Below, one piece after another: positions 15,733 through 24,444 of a stretch of 45,114 nucleotides of DNA. The DNA is taken from the NCBI GenBank assembly GCA_029820295.1, contig JALGVA010000040.1, forward strand, positions 1 through 45,114, written 5' to 3'. How positions within the stretch are numbered: position 1 is the first letter of the stretch; each line of letters starts with the position of its first letter. The stretch comes from Candidatus Zipacnadia bacterium (lineage in GTDB: Bacteria; Armatimonadota; Zipacnadia; Zipacnadales; UBA5352). The position numbers and the translations under genes are program-made. The notes beneath the pieces were generated by a model, which did no database searches, was not told the origin of the DNA, and saw nothing but the letters and a program-made list of their open reading frames with translations.

Positions 15733-16815
15733 ATGAGCGAGATACCGAGCACACACCGCATCCTGATGATCGACGGCTTCGGGCGCGGCCTGGTAGTCGA
15801 GCGCGACACGCCCGAGCCCGCGCCGGGCTACGTGCTGGTGCGCACGCGCGCATCGATGTTCAGCCAGGGGACCGAGGTCGCGGCGGCCTTCCGCTATCGG
15901 CGGGATCCGCAGCCGGACCTCGAGCCGCGGCCGCTGGGTTACCAGTGCGCGGGGGAGATCGTGGCGCTGGGTGAAGGCGTGAGCGGACGCGAGATCGGCC
16001 AGCGCGTGGCGTGCATGTCCGGCGGGCCGAACCGGCCGCCGGGTGTGGGCGCCTACCACGCCGACTACGTCACGGTGGCCGTCAACCTCACCGCGCCCAT
16101 CCCCGACAACGTCAGCTACGCCGAGGCCGCCTCGGCGCACCTGGGCGCGACCGCCATGCACGCCATCCGTCGCGCCGAGCCAGCGCTGTGCGAGGACGTG
16201 CTGGTGGTCGGCCTGGGCGTGGTCGGGCAATTCTGCGTGCGCTTCGCGGCGCTGTCGGGCACGCGCGTGGTGGGCTGGGACCTGTTCGCGCTCCGGCGGG
16301 CCGCAGCCGAGCGCGGCGGCGCGACGCTGACCATCGACCCGGCATCGACCGACCCCATCTCCCCGACGCGCGCCTTCACGCTCGGGCGCGGCCTGGACTG
16401 CGCGCTGATCGCCTTCGGCGGCGATAGTGACGAGGTCTTCCAGCAGGTCGTCGATTGCATGAAGATCTCGCCCGACACGCACGAGATGGGGCGCGTGGTC
16501 ATCGTCGGTGGCTTCGCCTTCCACCATCGCTGGGCGGCGTCGCTGGGGAATCTGGACGTGCGCAGCGCCGCCCGCACCGGCCCGGGCTTCCTCGATCGGG
16601 AATACGAGGAGGGCGCCGACTACCCGCCGGTGTTCGTCCAGTGGAGCACGCAGCGCAACCTGCACGAGTGCCTCCGCCTGATGAGCGAGGGACGGCTGGA
16701 CGTGGGCGACTTCACCTCGCACGTGTTCGCGATGTCCGATGCACCCGAGGCCATCGACACCATCGTCGAGCGTACCGCAGAGACCGTCGGCGTCGTGCTC
16801 GACCACGGTCGGTGA
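15733..16815 (+). CDS. Zinc-less medium-chain dehydrogenase/reductase
   Basis: A 360-residue cytoplasmic NAD(P)-dependent oxidoreductase of the MDR superfamily. The GroES-like N-terminal domain has SMFSQGTE (41-48) where zinc enzymes have the catalytic Cys, and LGYQCAGEIVALG (68-80) without the usual GHE histidine. The catalytic zinc ligands are therefore missing, as in the SAGTE-type branch of the family. The Rossmann motif is VVGLGVVG (158-165). Placed between a pectate lyase and a membrane protein, it may oxidise a sugar or uronate made by the lyase, but the substrate is not readable. GGAGG lies 6 nt before the ATG. Confidence 0.82.
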   Translation: MSEIPSTHRILMIDGFGRGLVVERDTPEPAPGYVLVRTRASMFSQGTEVAAAFRYRRDPQPDLEPRPLGYQCAGEIVALGEGVSGREIGQRVACMSGGPNRPPGVGAYHADYVTVAVNLTAPIPDNVSYAEAASAHLGATAMHAIRRAEPALCEDVLVVGLGVVGQFCVRFAALSGTRVVGWDLFALRRAAAERGGATLTIDPASTDPISPTRAFTLGRGLDCALIAFGGDSDEVFQQVVDCMKISPDTHEMGRVVIVGGFAFHHRWAASLGNLDVRSAARTGPGFLDREYEEGADYPPVFVQWSTQRNLHECLRLMSEGRLDVGDFTSHVFAMSDAPEAIDTIVERTAETVGVVLDHGR

Positions 16816-16837
16816 ACGCGGCCGCAGTGGATGCGAC

Positions 16838-19063
16838 ATGAGCGCGCGGGAGCGCCACCCGGTGACGGCCGACGAGATGGTCCCGCCGCGTGCCGCGCGC
16901 GGCATCGGCCTGCGCGTGGTCATCGTCGGCCTGCTGCTCACCATCGGCGCGGCGGTGTGGGTGGCGCAGGTCGAGATGATCCTGCACACCGCCGAGATCT
17001 CCGAGTCCGTCCCCCTGATCGCCTCCATCGCCGGGCTGCTCGCCCTCGTCGCCTGGAACCGGGCGCTGAGCGCGGTCGGCGCGCTGGCGGGCCGCTCGCG
17101 GCTCGCCGCCGGCGCGGCGCTGATCGCGCTGGCCGTCGTCGCCTGGCTGCTCAGCCGCGCTGCCGGTGGCGGCCTCGTGGCCTTCTTCGTCGTCGCCGCG
17201 ATCCTGCTGGCGTCAGGTGGCGTGGCCATCGCGGTCAGTCCCGGTGCTCGCGCCGTCGTCGAGCGCTGCCGTCTGGCGCGCCGCGAGATCGTTCTCGTCT
17301 ACTGCTTCCTCACCCTCTCGGCGCTGATGATGTCCGCCAAGGTCTCCGGCTACATCATCCCGCAGATGACCGTGTACACCTACTTCGGCTTCGACAACCC
17401 CGACTTCGCGGCCGCCGGGAAGCTCGTCCCGGGCTGGCTCACGCTCAAGCAGACCGAGGCGGTGCGCCGGCTCTACGAGGGCAGCGACCGTGACGTGCCG
17501 CCGGACCTCGGTGGCACGATCGCCCGCGCCACCGAGGGCCTGTGGTGGCCGCTGATGCAGGTTCCGTGGGCGGCGTGGCTGTTGCCGCTCGCCATGTGGA
17601 TCGTCATCATGGTCCTGGTGCTGGCCGCCAGCCTGTGCCTGCTGGCGCTCATGCGCCGCTACTGGATGGAGAAGGAGCGCCTGAGCTTCCCGCTGGTCAT
17701 GATCCCGCTGGAGCTGTCGAGCGCGGCCGAAGCGACCGGCCACTCAACCTTCCTGCGCGACCCCGGGTTCTGGGTCGGCTTCCTCCTCTCCGGCACCTTC
17801 ACGCTCTTCGTGCTGATGCATGCGGTGAACCCGGCCCTGCCGACCTTCCGCCCCTACTACAACCTGCGTCCACTGCTCACCGAGCGCCCCTGGAACGCTG
17901 CGCAGAGCGCATCGATCCACGTCCGCCCCGAACTGCTGGGCATGACCTACTTCATGGACTCGGATATCACCCTCACCATCTGGCTGATGGCGATGGTCAA
18001 CAGCCTGCTGGCGGTGGGCACCAGCGCGCTGGGCTACGAGACGCGCGACTTCCCGCGCCCGCTCGACCAGGGCGTGGGCGCCTACGTGGTGATCGCCATC
18101 TTCCTGGTGTGGTCGGCGCGCGTGTGGCTGGGGCGCGGGATCGCGGCGGCGATCCGGCGAGGCGGCTCGGCCGACGGCGGGCGCTATCTCGCCCTGTGGC
18201 TGGGGCTGCTGGGCAGCGTGACGGCGCTGCTGGTGCTGATCGTCGCCGCCGGGATGCGCTGGTGGGTGGCGGGCTACGTGTGCGGCATCGCGCTACTGTT
18301 CATGTTCGTCTACGGCCGGGCGCGCGCCGAGACCGGCGTACCTCACCCCAGCGCCTACCCCATGGGCGGCGCGATGAACGTCCTGGAGTACATCGGCGGG
18401 GCGAAGTCATGGGCGGGCGGGGCGACGCCCGGGCTGCTGGGCATCTTCTACTCGCTGGGGCGCGGCTACACCACCACCGCCGCCGGTGCGGAGGTCGAGA
18501 ACCTCAAGCTCGCCGAGGAGCAGGGCGTGCGCGAGCGCTCGATGGCCCTCCTGACGCTGCTGGCGCCGGTGCTGGGCCTGGCGATCGCCTTCGTGATGCG
18601 GCTGGCGGTGAGCTACCACTACGGGCTGAACTGCCTCGAGGGCGGAGCGGTAGAAGGCGGCTACGCCGTGCGCCAGGTCTACAACCACGCCAACGAGATG
18701 ATCCGGGACGCGGAACTCGGGGTGGGGCGCACCGTGGCCGGCGCGAACGCGGCCGTATACGGGGCCACGGTGACGGTGGCGCTGATCGTGCTGCGCCGCC
18801 TGTTCCTGCGCTTCCCCCTGCATCCACTCGGCTACTGCCTGGCGATGGTGCGCCTGCGCGAGTTCTGGGCGCCGATCCTGCTCACGTGGACCATCAAGAC
18901 GCTGCTGCTCAAGCTCGGCGGGGCGCGCGCCTACCGCCGCGCGGCTCCCGCCTTCATGGGCCTTGCGATCGGGCACTACTTCTTCGCGGGGATCGTGCTG
19001 GGAGCGCTGGCGGCGGCCTTCCCGCATCTGCTGGCCAAGATCGAGGTCATCAACTTCGACTGA
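16838..19063 (+). CDS. DUF6785/DUF6784-type polytopic membrane protein
   Basis: A 741-residue inner-membrane protein with about 14-16 hydrophobic helices, four of them before residue 140. Motifs shared with the paralogue at 21657-23618 are LSFPLVMIPLEL, a long loop with PYYNLRPLL, VGVPHPSAYPMGG-like residues and LFLRFPLHPLGYCLAM near the C-terminus. This arrangement fits the DUF6785 plus DUF6784 pair, distantly like oligopeptide transporters. Its position as the last gene of an operon with pectate lyase and dehydrogenase suggests uptake of oligogalacturonides, an inference only. Only a poor ribosome binding site precedes the ATG, 22 bp after the dehydrogenase stop. Confidence 0.75.
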   Translation: MSARERHPVTADEMVPPRAARGIGLRVVIVGLLLTIGAAVWVAQVEMILHTAEISESVPLIASIAGLLALVAWNRALSAVGALAGRSRLAAGAALIALAVVAWLLSRAAGGGLVAFFVVAAILLASGGVAIAVSPGARAVVERCRLARREIVLVYCFLTLSALMMSAKVSGYIIPQMTVYTYFGFDNPDFAAAGKLVPGWLTLKQTEAVRRLYEGSDRDVPPDLGGTIARATEGLWWPLMQVPWAAWLLPLAMWIVIMVLVLAASLCLLALMRRYWMEKERLSFPLVMIPLELSSAAEATGHSTFLRDPGFWVGFLLSGTFTLFVLMHAVNPALPTFRPYYNLRPLLTERPWNAAQSASIHVRPELLGMTYFMDSDITLTIWLMAMVNSLLAVGTSALGYETRDFPRPLDQGVGAYVVIAIFLVWSARVWLGRGIAAAIRRGGSADGGRYLALWLGLLGSVTALLVLIVAAGMRWWVAGYVCGIALLFMFVYGRARAETGVPHPSAYPMGGAMNVLEYIGGAKSWAGGATPGLLGIFYSLGRGYTTTAAGAEVENLKLAEEQGVRERSMALLTLLAPVLGLAIAFVMRLAVSYHYGLNCLEGGAVEGGYAVRQVYNHANEMIRDAELGVGRTVAGANAAVYGATVTVALIVLRRLFLRFPLHPLGYCLAMVRLREFWAPILLTWTIKTLLLKLGGARAYRRAAPAFMGLAIGHYFFAGIVLGALAAAFPHLLAKIEVINFD

Positions 19064-19072
19064 GCGCGCCGC

Positions 19073-19507
19073 TCACCCGGGGCCGAGCTTGCGGTAGGGC
19101 GCACGCTCGCCGGTGCGGATCTCGTGGAGCTTGCGCAGCTCCACACGCGCGCGGTCGTAGCCCGAATCGACGGTCAGGGCCTCGTACTGGGCGCGCTCGG
19201 CGTCGTAGAGCTTCCCCAGCCGCCGCAGCACCATGCCGAGGTTGCACCAGTTGCGCGCGCTGTCGGGCTTGAGGTCCACGGCCTTCTGTGCGGCCCTGAG
19301 CGCCTTCGCGAGGTCGTCCAGCTCGAAGTACGCCGCCGACAGCACCGACCAGGCGTCGGCGTCCTCGGGGTAGTCCTCAAGCCACGGCTCCAGCAGCTCC
19401 GCCGCCAGACGCCGCTGCCCGCGGCGGATGAACAGCTTGGCCTGCTCGATGGGCGATTCCTCGCGCTCACTGACCGGCACTGGCGTCACGCTCCCGTTGC
19501 GGATCAC
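19073..19507 (-). CDS. Small tetratricopeptide-repeat protein
   Basis: A 144-residue soluble protein with about three TPR units. AKLFIRRGQRRLAAELLEPWLEDYP, ADAWSVLSAAYFELDDLAKALRAA and ARNWCNLGMVLRRLGKLYDAERA give the helix-turn-helix pattern with the usual Ala, Gly and Tyr positions. TPR units mediate protein contacts; no partner is obvious. The GTG at 19507 follows AGGGG by a few bases. Its stop is 10 bp from the end of the convergent membrane protein gene. A TATGAT element lies about 30 bp upstream. Confidence 0.8.
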   Translation of the reverse strand: MIRNGSVTPVPVSEREESPIEQAKLFIRRGQRRLAAELLEPWLEDYPEDADAWSVLSAAYFELDDLAKALRAAQKAVDLKPDSARNWCNLGMVLRRLGKLYDAERAQYEALTVDSGYDRARVELRKLHEIRTGERAPYRKLGPG

Positions 19508-19532
19508 TCGCCCCTGGTGGGATTACACTCGG

Positions 19533-19538
19533 ATCATA
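19533..19538 (-). promoter_or_regulatory. Possible -10 element for the TPR gene
   Basis: TATGAT on the minus strand about 26 bp before the GTG start. TTCCCA sits 17 bp further upstream as a poor -35. This is the third TATGAT found just before a gene in this window. Confidence 0.35.
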
Positions 19539-19599
19539 CCCGAGCGGGGCCGCGATGGGAACGCCTGAAGAGTTAACTTTTCGTGAACAATAGAAGGCG

Positions 19600-20460
19600 T
19601 CAGCGGCACAGAATCAGCGTGCCCTCGGTCTCGGGCTCGAAGGCGGAGCGAATCCAGACGTTGACCTGGCAGCGGCAGGCGTACTCAAGCGCCTCGCGCT
19701 GGATGACCTGGGGGAACGGGTCCATCTCGAACACCTCCTGCGCGGTGACCCTGCCGAGCTTGCAGGCGTCGCCGTGCAGGTGCGGGTCGCAATCGTAGAC
19801 GCCGTCCACGTCGCTGAACATGATGCACGAGTCCTGGTCGAGCGCGTCGGCGAGTGCCACGGCGGTGAGGTTAGAGCCGCCGCGGCCGAGGACCGACACC
19901 TCGTCGCGTCCGCTCTCTTCATCGCGATAGTAGCCCTGGAAGCCCGCGACCACCGGGACGATGCCCTTCTCGATCAGCTCGGCGACGTGCGTGTTCTCCA
20001 CGTGGTCGATCTGCGCGCCGACCGGGCCGCCGCGGGTGACGATGCCGGCCTCGCGACCGGTAAGTGAGCGTGCCGCGCAGCCCTTCTCCTCCAGGGTCAT
20101 GGCCAGGGCGCTGTTGGCGCGCAGCTCGCCGGACATCAGCAGCCGGGCGTACTCGCGTGGCGAGGGCTCGGAGGTGATCGCGGCCGCGAGCTGGTCGAGC
20201 TTGTCGGTGGCCCAGTCGAAGGCGGAAACGACGATCACGGGCACCACGCCCTCGCGGTGCAGGGGCAGGATGAAGTCGCGTGCCACCTGCGCCAGGCGGC
20301 GGGCGCGCGCGCTGTTGCGCCGCTGGGCGAGCGTACGGTAGATCTCGTTGACCTCGTCCATGCGGCGCAGGTCGTCAAGCAGGCGGCCCTCGTCGGGCCC
20401 GAAGCGATGCTTGCCCTGCATCGAGGTGCCGCCGAACTTCATCACGGGGATGTCGGCCAT
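19600..20460 (-). CDS. Aspartokinase-like kinase without ACT domains
   Basis: A 286-residue amino-acid kinase. The aspartokinase catalytic motifs are present: KFGGTSM (8-14), VVSAFDWATDKL (78-89), LLMSGELRAN (107-116, normally SxGE), GFQGYY (173-178), LGRGGSNLTAVALA (191-204) and SDVDGVYDCDP (216-226). It ends right after SAFEPETEGTLI, the point where true aspartokinases go on into two ACT regulatory domains; total length is about 120 residues short. No ACT remnant is seen in the 92 bp after the stop. Feedback control by lysine or threonine is thus unlikely. ATG at 20460 has GGAG 9 nt upstream. It could phosphorylate aspartate or another small acid. Confidence 0.8.
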   Translation of the reverse strand: MADIPVMKFGGTSMQGKHRFGPDEGRLLDDLRRMDEVNEIYRTLAQRRNSARARRLAQVARDFILPLHREGVVPVIVVSAFDWATDKLDQLAAAITSEPSPREYARLLMSGELRANSALAMTLEEKGCAARSLTGREAGIVTRGGPVGAQIDHVENTHVAELIEKGIVPVVAGFQGYYRDEESGRDEVSVLGRGGSNLTAVALADALDQDSCIMFSDVDGVYDCDPHLHGDACKLGRVTAQEVFEMDPFPQVIQREALEYACRCQVNVWIRSAFEPETEGTLILCR

Positions 20461-20647
20461 GACTGTCCACTCCATCGGTGGGCCCGCGGCCCGGTCACGC
20501 TGGTTACTGGGCATGGTACGCCGCGACCTGGGCCGGCCGCGGGCGCGAAAGCAAATGGTACACAAAAGCCGGCCACGCTGCAAGAGCGAGGGCATCTTAC
20601 CGCTGCACGAGCTTCCGGCGACCGCGGGCCCCCGCTCAGGCGTGCTC

Positions 20648-21619
20648 TCACCGCGAGGTCCTGCGCGTCCACCAGCTCTCCTGTGCGAACAGCTCGGCGC
20701 GCTCCGCCTCGGCGAGCTGGCCCAGCGCCTGCGCCACTACGTCCACGCCGGTCAGCGCCGCCCAGCCATCCAGCAGCCTGATGGTCACCTCGCCCACCGC
20801 GCCATCGCCTACCGGCAGACCGTTGAAGCGCGTCGCGGGCATGATGCAGTAGGGCGTCGAGGTGAAGAACGCCTCGTCCGCGGTGTAGACGTCATACGGC
20901 TGCAGGTCGCGCTCCTCGGCAGGGATGCCCAGGTCGCGCGCTATGTCCAGTGTCGCCTGGCGCGTGACCCCGGCGAGGGCCTGCAGCGTCCGCGGCGTGC
21001 GCAGCACCCCGTCCTTCACGAGGAAGAAGTTGCCGCCCTTGTTCTCGGTGAGCAGGCCGTTGTGATCGAGCAGGATGCCCTGGGCCATGGGATCGACCAG
21101 CTTGGTCTCCAGCTCGGCCAGCGTGTAGGACATGCGCGAGCGGTTCTTGATCTTCGGGTCGAGCGACTGCGCAGGCATCATGCGCGACGGCGGCGTGACC
21201 GCGTGGCAGCCGCGGAGGTAGAACGCCGCCCAGTAAGTCAGATCCATCGGCGCGGTGTGCAGCATCACCGTTGGGACGCGCTTGGCGCTCTGGTCGCCGC
21301 TCATCGGGTAGCCGCCGCGCGAGATGTTGTGCACCAGCCACAGGTCCTCGTCCGGCGCGTAGCAGTCGGCATTGCGCTCGATGACCTCGAGGCTGAGCGC
21401 CAGCATCTCCTCGCGCGGCATGTCGAAGTCGTAGCGGCATACCTTGATCGAGTCATACAGGCGCGCCACGTGCGCCTCCAGCCGGAAGGGCTCGCGCGCG
21501 AAGGTGCGCGTCGATTCGGTCACACAGTCGCCCAGCATCACCGCCGAGTCGAAGATAGAGATCTTCGCCTCGCGGTGCGGCAGCCACTCGCCGTTGATGT
21601 ACGCCAGCGGCTCAGCCAT
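20648..21619 (-). CDS. Class IV aminotransferase (BCAT/D-amino-acid type)
   Basis: A 323-residue PLP-dependent enzyme of the branched-chain/D-amino-acid aminotransferase fold. The N-terminus AYINGEWLPHREAKISIFDSAVMLGDCVTE is typical. Lys156 in LDPKIKNRSRMSY is the likely Schiff-base lysine. LTENKGGNFFLVKDG (191-205) holds the conserved Glu and Asn that bind PLP. The C-terminal ITP-type loop reads EAFFTSTPYCIMP. Which amino acid it uses cannot be told. A perfect AAGGAGGT site is 8 nt before the ATG. It follows the DUF6785 membrane protein by 37 bp in the same direction, so the two are probably cotranscribed. Confidence 0.87.
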   Translation of the reverse strand: MAEPLAYINGEWLPHREAKISIFDSAVMLGDCVTESTRTFAREPFRLEAHVARLYDSIKVCRYDFDMPREEMLALSLEVIERNADCYAPDEDLWLVHNISRGGYPMSGDQSAKRVPTVMLHTAPMDLTYWAAFYLRGCHAVTPPSRMMPAQSLDPKIKNRSRMSYTLAELETKLVDPMAQGILLDHNGLLTENKGGNFFLVKDGVLRTPRTLQALAGVTRQATLDIARDLGIPAEERDLQPYDVYTADEAFFTSTPYCIMPATRFNGLPVGDGAVGEVTIRLLDGWAALTGVDVVAQALGQLAEAERAELFAQESWWTRRTSR

Positions 21620-21656
21620 CGCGTACGACCTCCTTATGTGCAGATCGGCCCGGGCC

Positions 21657-23618
21657 TCACGGGAAGACACGGTGGCCGGTGACGCCCACGATGGCGTCGA
21701 TGATCAGCCACAGGCCGGCCGCGCTGTACTCGCCCAGCACCAGCCCCAGGAAGGGCACCTGCAGCGAGCGATAGAGGTTCACCGAGCCGTAACGCGTGAC
21801 CAGCGCCTTGGCGGCCCAGCCGATCATGAACGGAAACCACATGCGCGAGGCCTCGAAGCCCGTGCCCACCACGTAGGCGATCGGGTGTAGCGGGAACCAC
21901 AGGAAGAGTTGGCGGGCACGGATCAGCAGCGCGCAGATCAGTCCGCCGGCCCCCAGCGCAATCAGCCGGTCCGGCTCCACGCCGGTCTGATTGACGATCA
22001 TGTTCTTGAGGCCCTCGGCGTTGCCGCGCGGCCCGCTGATGAAGAACCAGCTGTGCATGGCCAGCGCGCCCTTGGCGTACGCGACCTCCAGCGTCGCCAC
22101 GTAGGAGACGACGATCGCGACCGCCACGGCGATGGCCATGGCCCAGTACATGTGGCGGCGGTTGATGCGCGCGTCATCCGCCATCTTCAGCCCGTGCATG
22201 ATCTGCGGCATCAGGAAGCTTTTCAGGTCGTACATGTAGACGTACTCGGTGAAGTTGAGGATGGTCAGGCTCGCGGGCGCGAAGGCCGCGGAGCCGGCCA
22301 GCCCGGTCAGCACCACGCTCGGGCGCATCTGCACCGCCTTGGCGAAGAGGATGCCGCTCTCCACCACCAGTCGTGCCATGCCCCAGCAGATGATCAGAAA
22401 GATGACCCAGGTGAGCGCCGCCACGATCAGCGACATGCCAGCGACGTTGAGCCAGATGATCACCATCAGGCCGCCGACCAGCAGCCCCCAGAAGGCCAGC
22501 GGCACCGACATCGCCTCCGGGCGTGCGCTCTCACCGGCGCGGGCGGGCCGCCGGCCCGTGAAGCTGTCCCACATCTCGCCCAGGTGCCCGCGCGCCACCC
22601 ACAGGCCGTAGGCGACATAGACCAGGAAGGCGCCCTGGTACTGGTTCTGCTCGGTCTTGGCCAGCAACGGCTCGTTGCCGAAGGCGTCGAACAGCACATG
22701 CTGGAGCCGCCCGAACCACCAGAAGCCCCACAGCGACAGCGAGATCTCGGTGGTGAGGAAGTAGGCGAAGCCGATGACCGCGAAGTGGATGTAGATGGGC
22801 GAGCGCAGGAAGCGCCACGGACGCCCGGTCACGCCCGACAGGAAGCCGATGCCCTGCAACTTGAGCTGCGGCGTCCCCGGGTAGTAGCGGTTCAGAGCGT
22901 TCAGGTTGTGGATGAGGAACGGGATGGCGAAGCCCAGCCACAGCAGGCGGTTGCGGAAGAACGGCACCGCAGAGATGCCGTGGCGATCGGGCACGACCAT
23001 CTCCAGCGGAAGCTGCACCAGGGGGAAGATGAGGTTCTCGCGCTCGATCCACTGCTTGCGAACGATCGAGCCCAGGCAGAACATGGTCAGGTAGAGACCG
23101 ATGGTGAGGACGGTCCATGCCAGCAGCGGCGTCGCCCACTGGTCCCACGGGATCGGCGCGCCGGGCGGCAGGCCGTCGTAGAACCAGCGCACCGCGGTGC
23201 TGTCGGGCGCGGGCGCGATCCACTCCGGGAGGTACTGGAAGAAGGTCTCCTCCCACTTGTTCTCGGGCGTCGCCATGTAGAACGGTGCGGTCGTCACCGG
23301 GAACAGGTACAGGGCCAGGCCGAAGGTGGGGATGCCCGCCGCCACCAGCATCATCGCGGTGACGATCAGGTTCTCCTGCGGGCGCAGAGCCAGGCGCGCG
23401 GAGATGTGCCTGCTCAGCCACGTCAGCGGCAACACCAGCACCAGCAGCAGGAAGACCGGGCCGACCGGGAAGTGGCAGCCCCCGAGTTCCGAGGCGAACA
23501 TGAAGCCGGTGGTGTAGGGGATCGCGACACACAGGATGGCGACGCCGAGCAGCCCCAGCACCAGCGCCCGCGGCGTCAGCCCAGCGCCAGCGGCGGAGCC
23601 TGTGCGCTCATGGACCAT
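21657..23618 (-). CDS. DUF6785/DUF6784-type polytopic membrane protein (second copy)
   Basis: A 653-residue inner-membrane protein with about 12-14 hydrophobic helices, the first at residues 15-35. It shares FPLVQLPLEMV, VVESGILFAKA (a RAETGVPHP counterpart) and LFLWFPLHPIAYVVGTG with the protein at 16838-19063, but lacks the extra N-terminal helices of that copy. The family is DUF6785 followed by DUF6784. Function is unknown; a solute transporter is the best guess from topology. Its gene partner is an aminotransferase, not a glycan enzyme, so its substrate may differ from the first copy. ATG at 23618 has GAAGAGG 5 nt upstream. Confidence 0.75.
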   Translation of the reverse strand: MVHERTGSAAGAGLTPRALVLGLLGVAILCVAIPYTTGFMFASELGGCHFPVGPVFLLLVLVLPLTWLSRHISARLALRPQENLIVTAMMLVAAGIPTFGLALYLFPVTTAPFYMATPENKWEETFFQYLPEWIAPAPDSTAVRWFYDGLPPGAPIPWDQWATPLLAWTVLTIGLYLTMFCLGSIVRKQWIERENLIFPLVQLPLEMVVPDRHGISAVPFFRNRLLWLGFAIPFLIHNLNALNRYYPGTPQLKLQGIGFLSGVTGRPWRFLRSPIYIHFAVIGFAYFLTTEISLSLWGFWWFGRLQHVLFDAFGNEPLLAKTEQNQYQGAFLVYVAYGLWVARGHLGEMWDSFTGRRPARAGESARPEAMSVPLAFWGLLVGGLMVIIWLNVAGMSLIVAALTWVIFLIICWGMARLVVESGILFAKAVQMRPSVVLTGLAGSAAFAPASLTILNFTEYVYMYDLKSFLMPQIMHGLKMADDARINRRHMYWAMAIAVAVAIVVSYVATLEVAYAKGALAMHSWFFISGPRGNAEGLKNMIVNQTGVEPDRLIALGAGGLICALLIRARQLFLWFPLHPIAYVVGTGFEASRMWFPFMIGWAAKALVTRYGSVNLYRSLQVPFLGLVLGEYSAAGLWLIIDAIVGVTGHRVFP

Positions 23619-23919
23619 GGTCGCCTCTTCCTGCTGCGCCACGTCGGGGGGCCTCCCTGCCGGGGGTGGCTGCACGCTCGATCGGAAAACAGCAATTCAC
23701 CACGCACACCATCGCCACCTGCCCTGCGGTGGCCACGACGGATAACGGGGTCGCTCAGCCAGCCGTCCGCTCCAGACGATTGCCGCTGTCGTTCCCGTAC
23801 CGTGGCGGCGCCCTCGCCGCCGCGTGCGCGCGCACGCAGGTTTACCCTCCGCATGGGCGAACTGCCCCGGGACAGTGTTCGCCGACGACGACCGGACGCG
23901 GCGGAAGAGGTGTCGTCCC
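23619..23919. other. Divergent intergenic region
   Basis: About 300 bp between the membrane protein (minus) and the response regulator (plus). A GCCACC..GGTGGC 6-bp inverted pair lies near 23715-23735. I see no convincing promoter hexamers and no gene. Confidence 0.5.
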
Positions 23920-24444
23920 ATGCGCCGGATCAAGGTTCTGGTCGCAGAAGACGAGACGGTCGTGCGCTATGCCCTGGCGCAACTGCTGGGGGCTGAGGAC
24001 GACATCAGCGTGGTCGGCGAGGCCGCCGATGGCCAGATGGCCGTGGCGCCGGCGCGGCAGTCGGTGCCCGACATCGTACTCATGGACCTGGGCATGTCCA
24101 GGCTCGACGGCATCGAGGCAACGCGCCAGATCAAGGAGCACCTGTCCGACTGCGGCATCGTGGTGCTGACGGTGTTCGCAGATGACGAGCATCTGTTCCG
24201 GGCCATCAAGGCAGGCGCCGACGGCTACGTGCTCAAGGACGCACCGCCCGACCAGCTCGTGTCGCCGCGGCGCCGGCTGCGCCTGCCTGCGCAGCGCCCA
24301 CACGCTCATGGCGAGTACCGGCACCTGGTAGCCGAAGCCCTCCAGTCGGCGGCCCGGCAGCGGCGCGAAGACCACGCTTCACATGGTGACCCGCCACCAC
24401 CGCCGACCGCGCGCCGGCCAGCAGATGCGGGCTGCCCATCATGA
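23920..24444 (+). CDS. Response regulator receiver domain, output domain lost
   Basis: Residues 1-113 are a complete receiver domain of NarL/FixJ style: acidic pocket E10/D11, phosphoacceptor D56 in IVLMDLGM, T84 in VVLTVF and K106 in YVLKDAPPDQL. In intact proteins a linker and a LuxR-type helix-turn-helix follow. Here, from residue 115, the sequence turns into Arg/Pro/His-rich text without a fold (SPRRRLRLPAQRPHAHG), to a stop that overlaps the 3' end of the convergent PlsY-like gene. No helix-turn-helix is seen in any frame of 24250-24440. It is probably a 3'-truncated regulator, or a single-domain one. The broken sensor kinase 1.4 kb away could be its partner. AGAGGTG precedes the ATG. 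Confidence 0.65.
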   Translation: MRRIKVLVAEDETVVRYALAQLLGAEDDISVVGEAADGQMAVAPARQSVPDIVLMDLGMSRLDGIEATRQIKEHLSDCGIVVLTVFADDEHLFRAIKAGADGYVLKDAPPDQLVSPRRRLRLPAQRPHAHGEYRHLVAEALQSAARQRREDHASHGDPPPPPTARRPADAGCPS

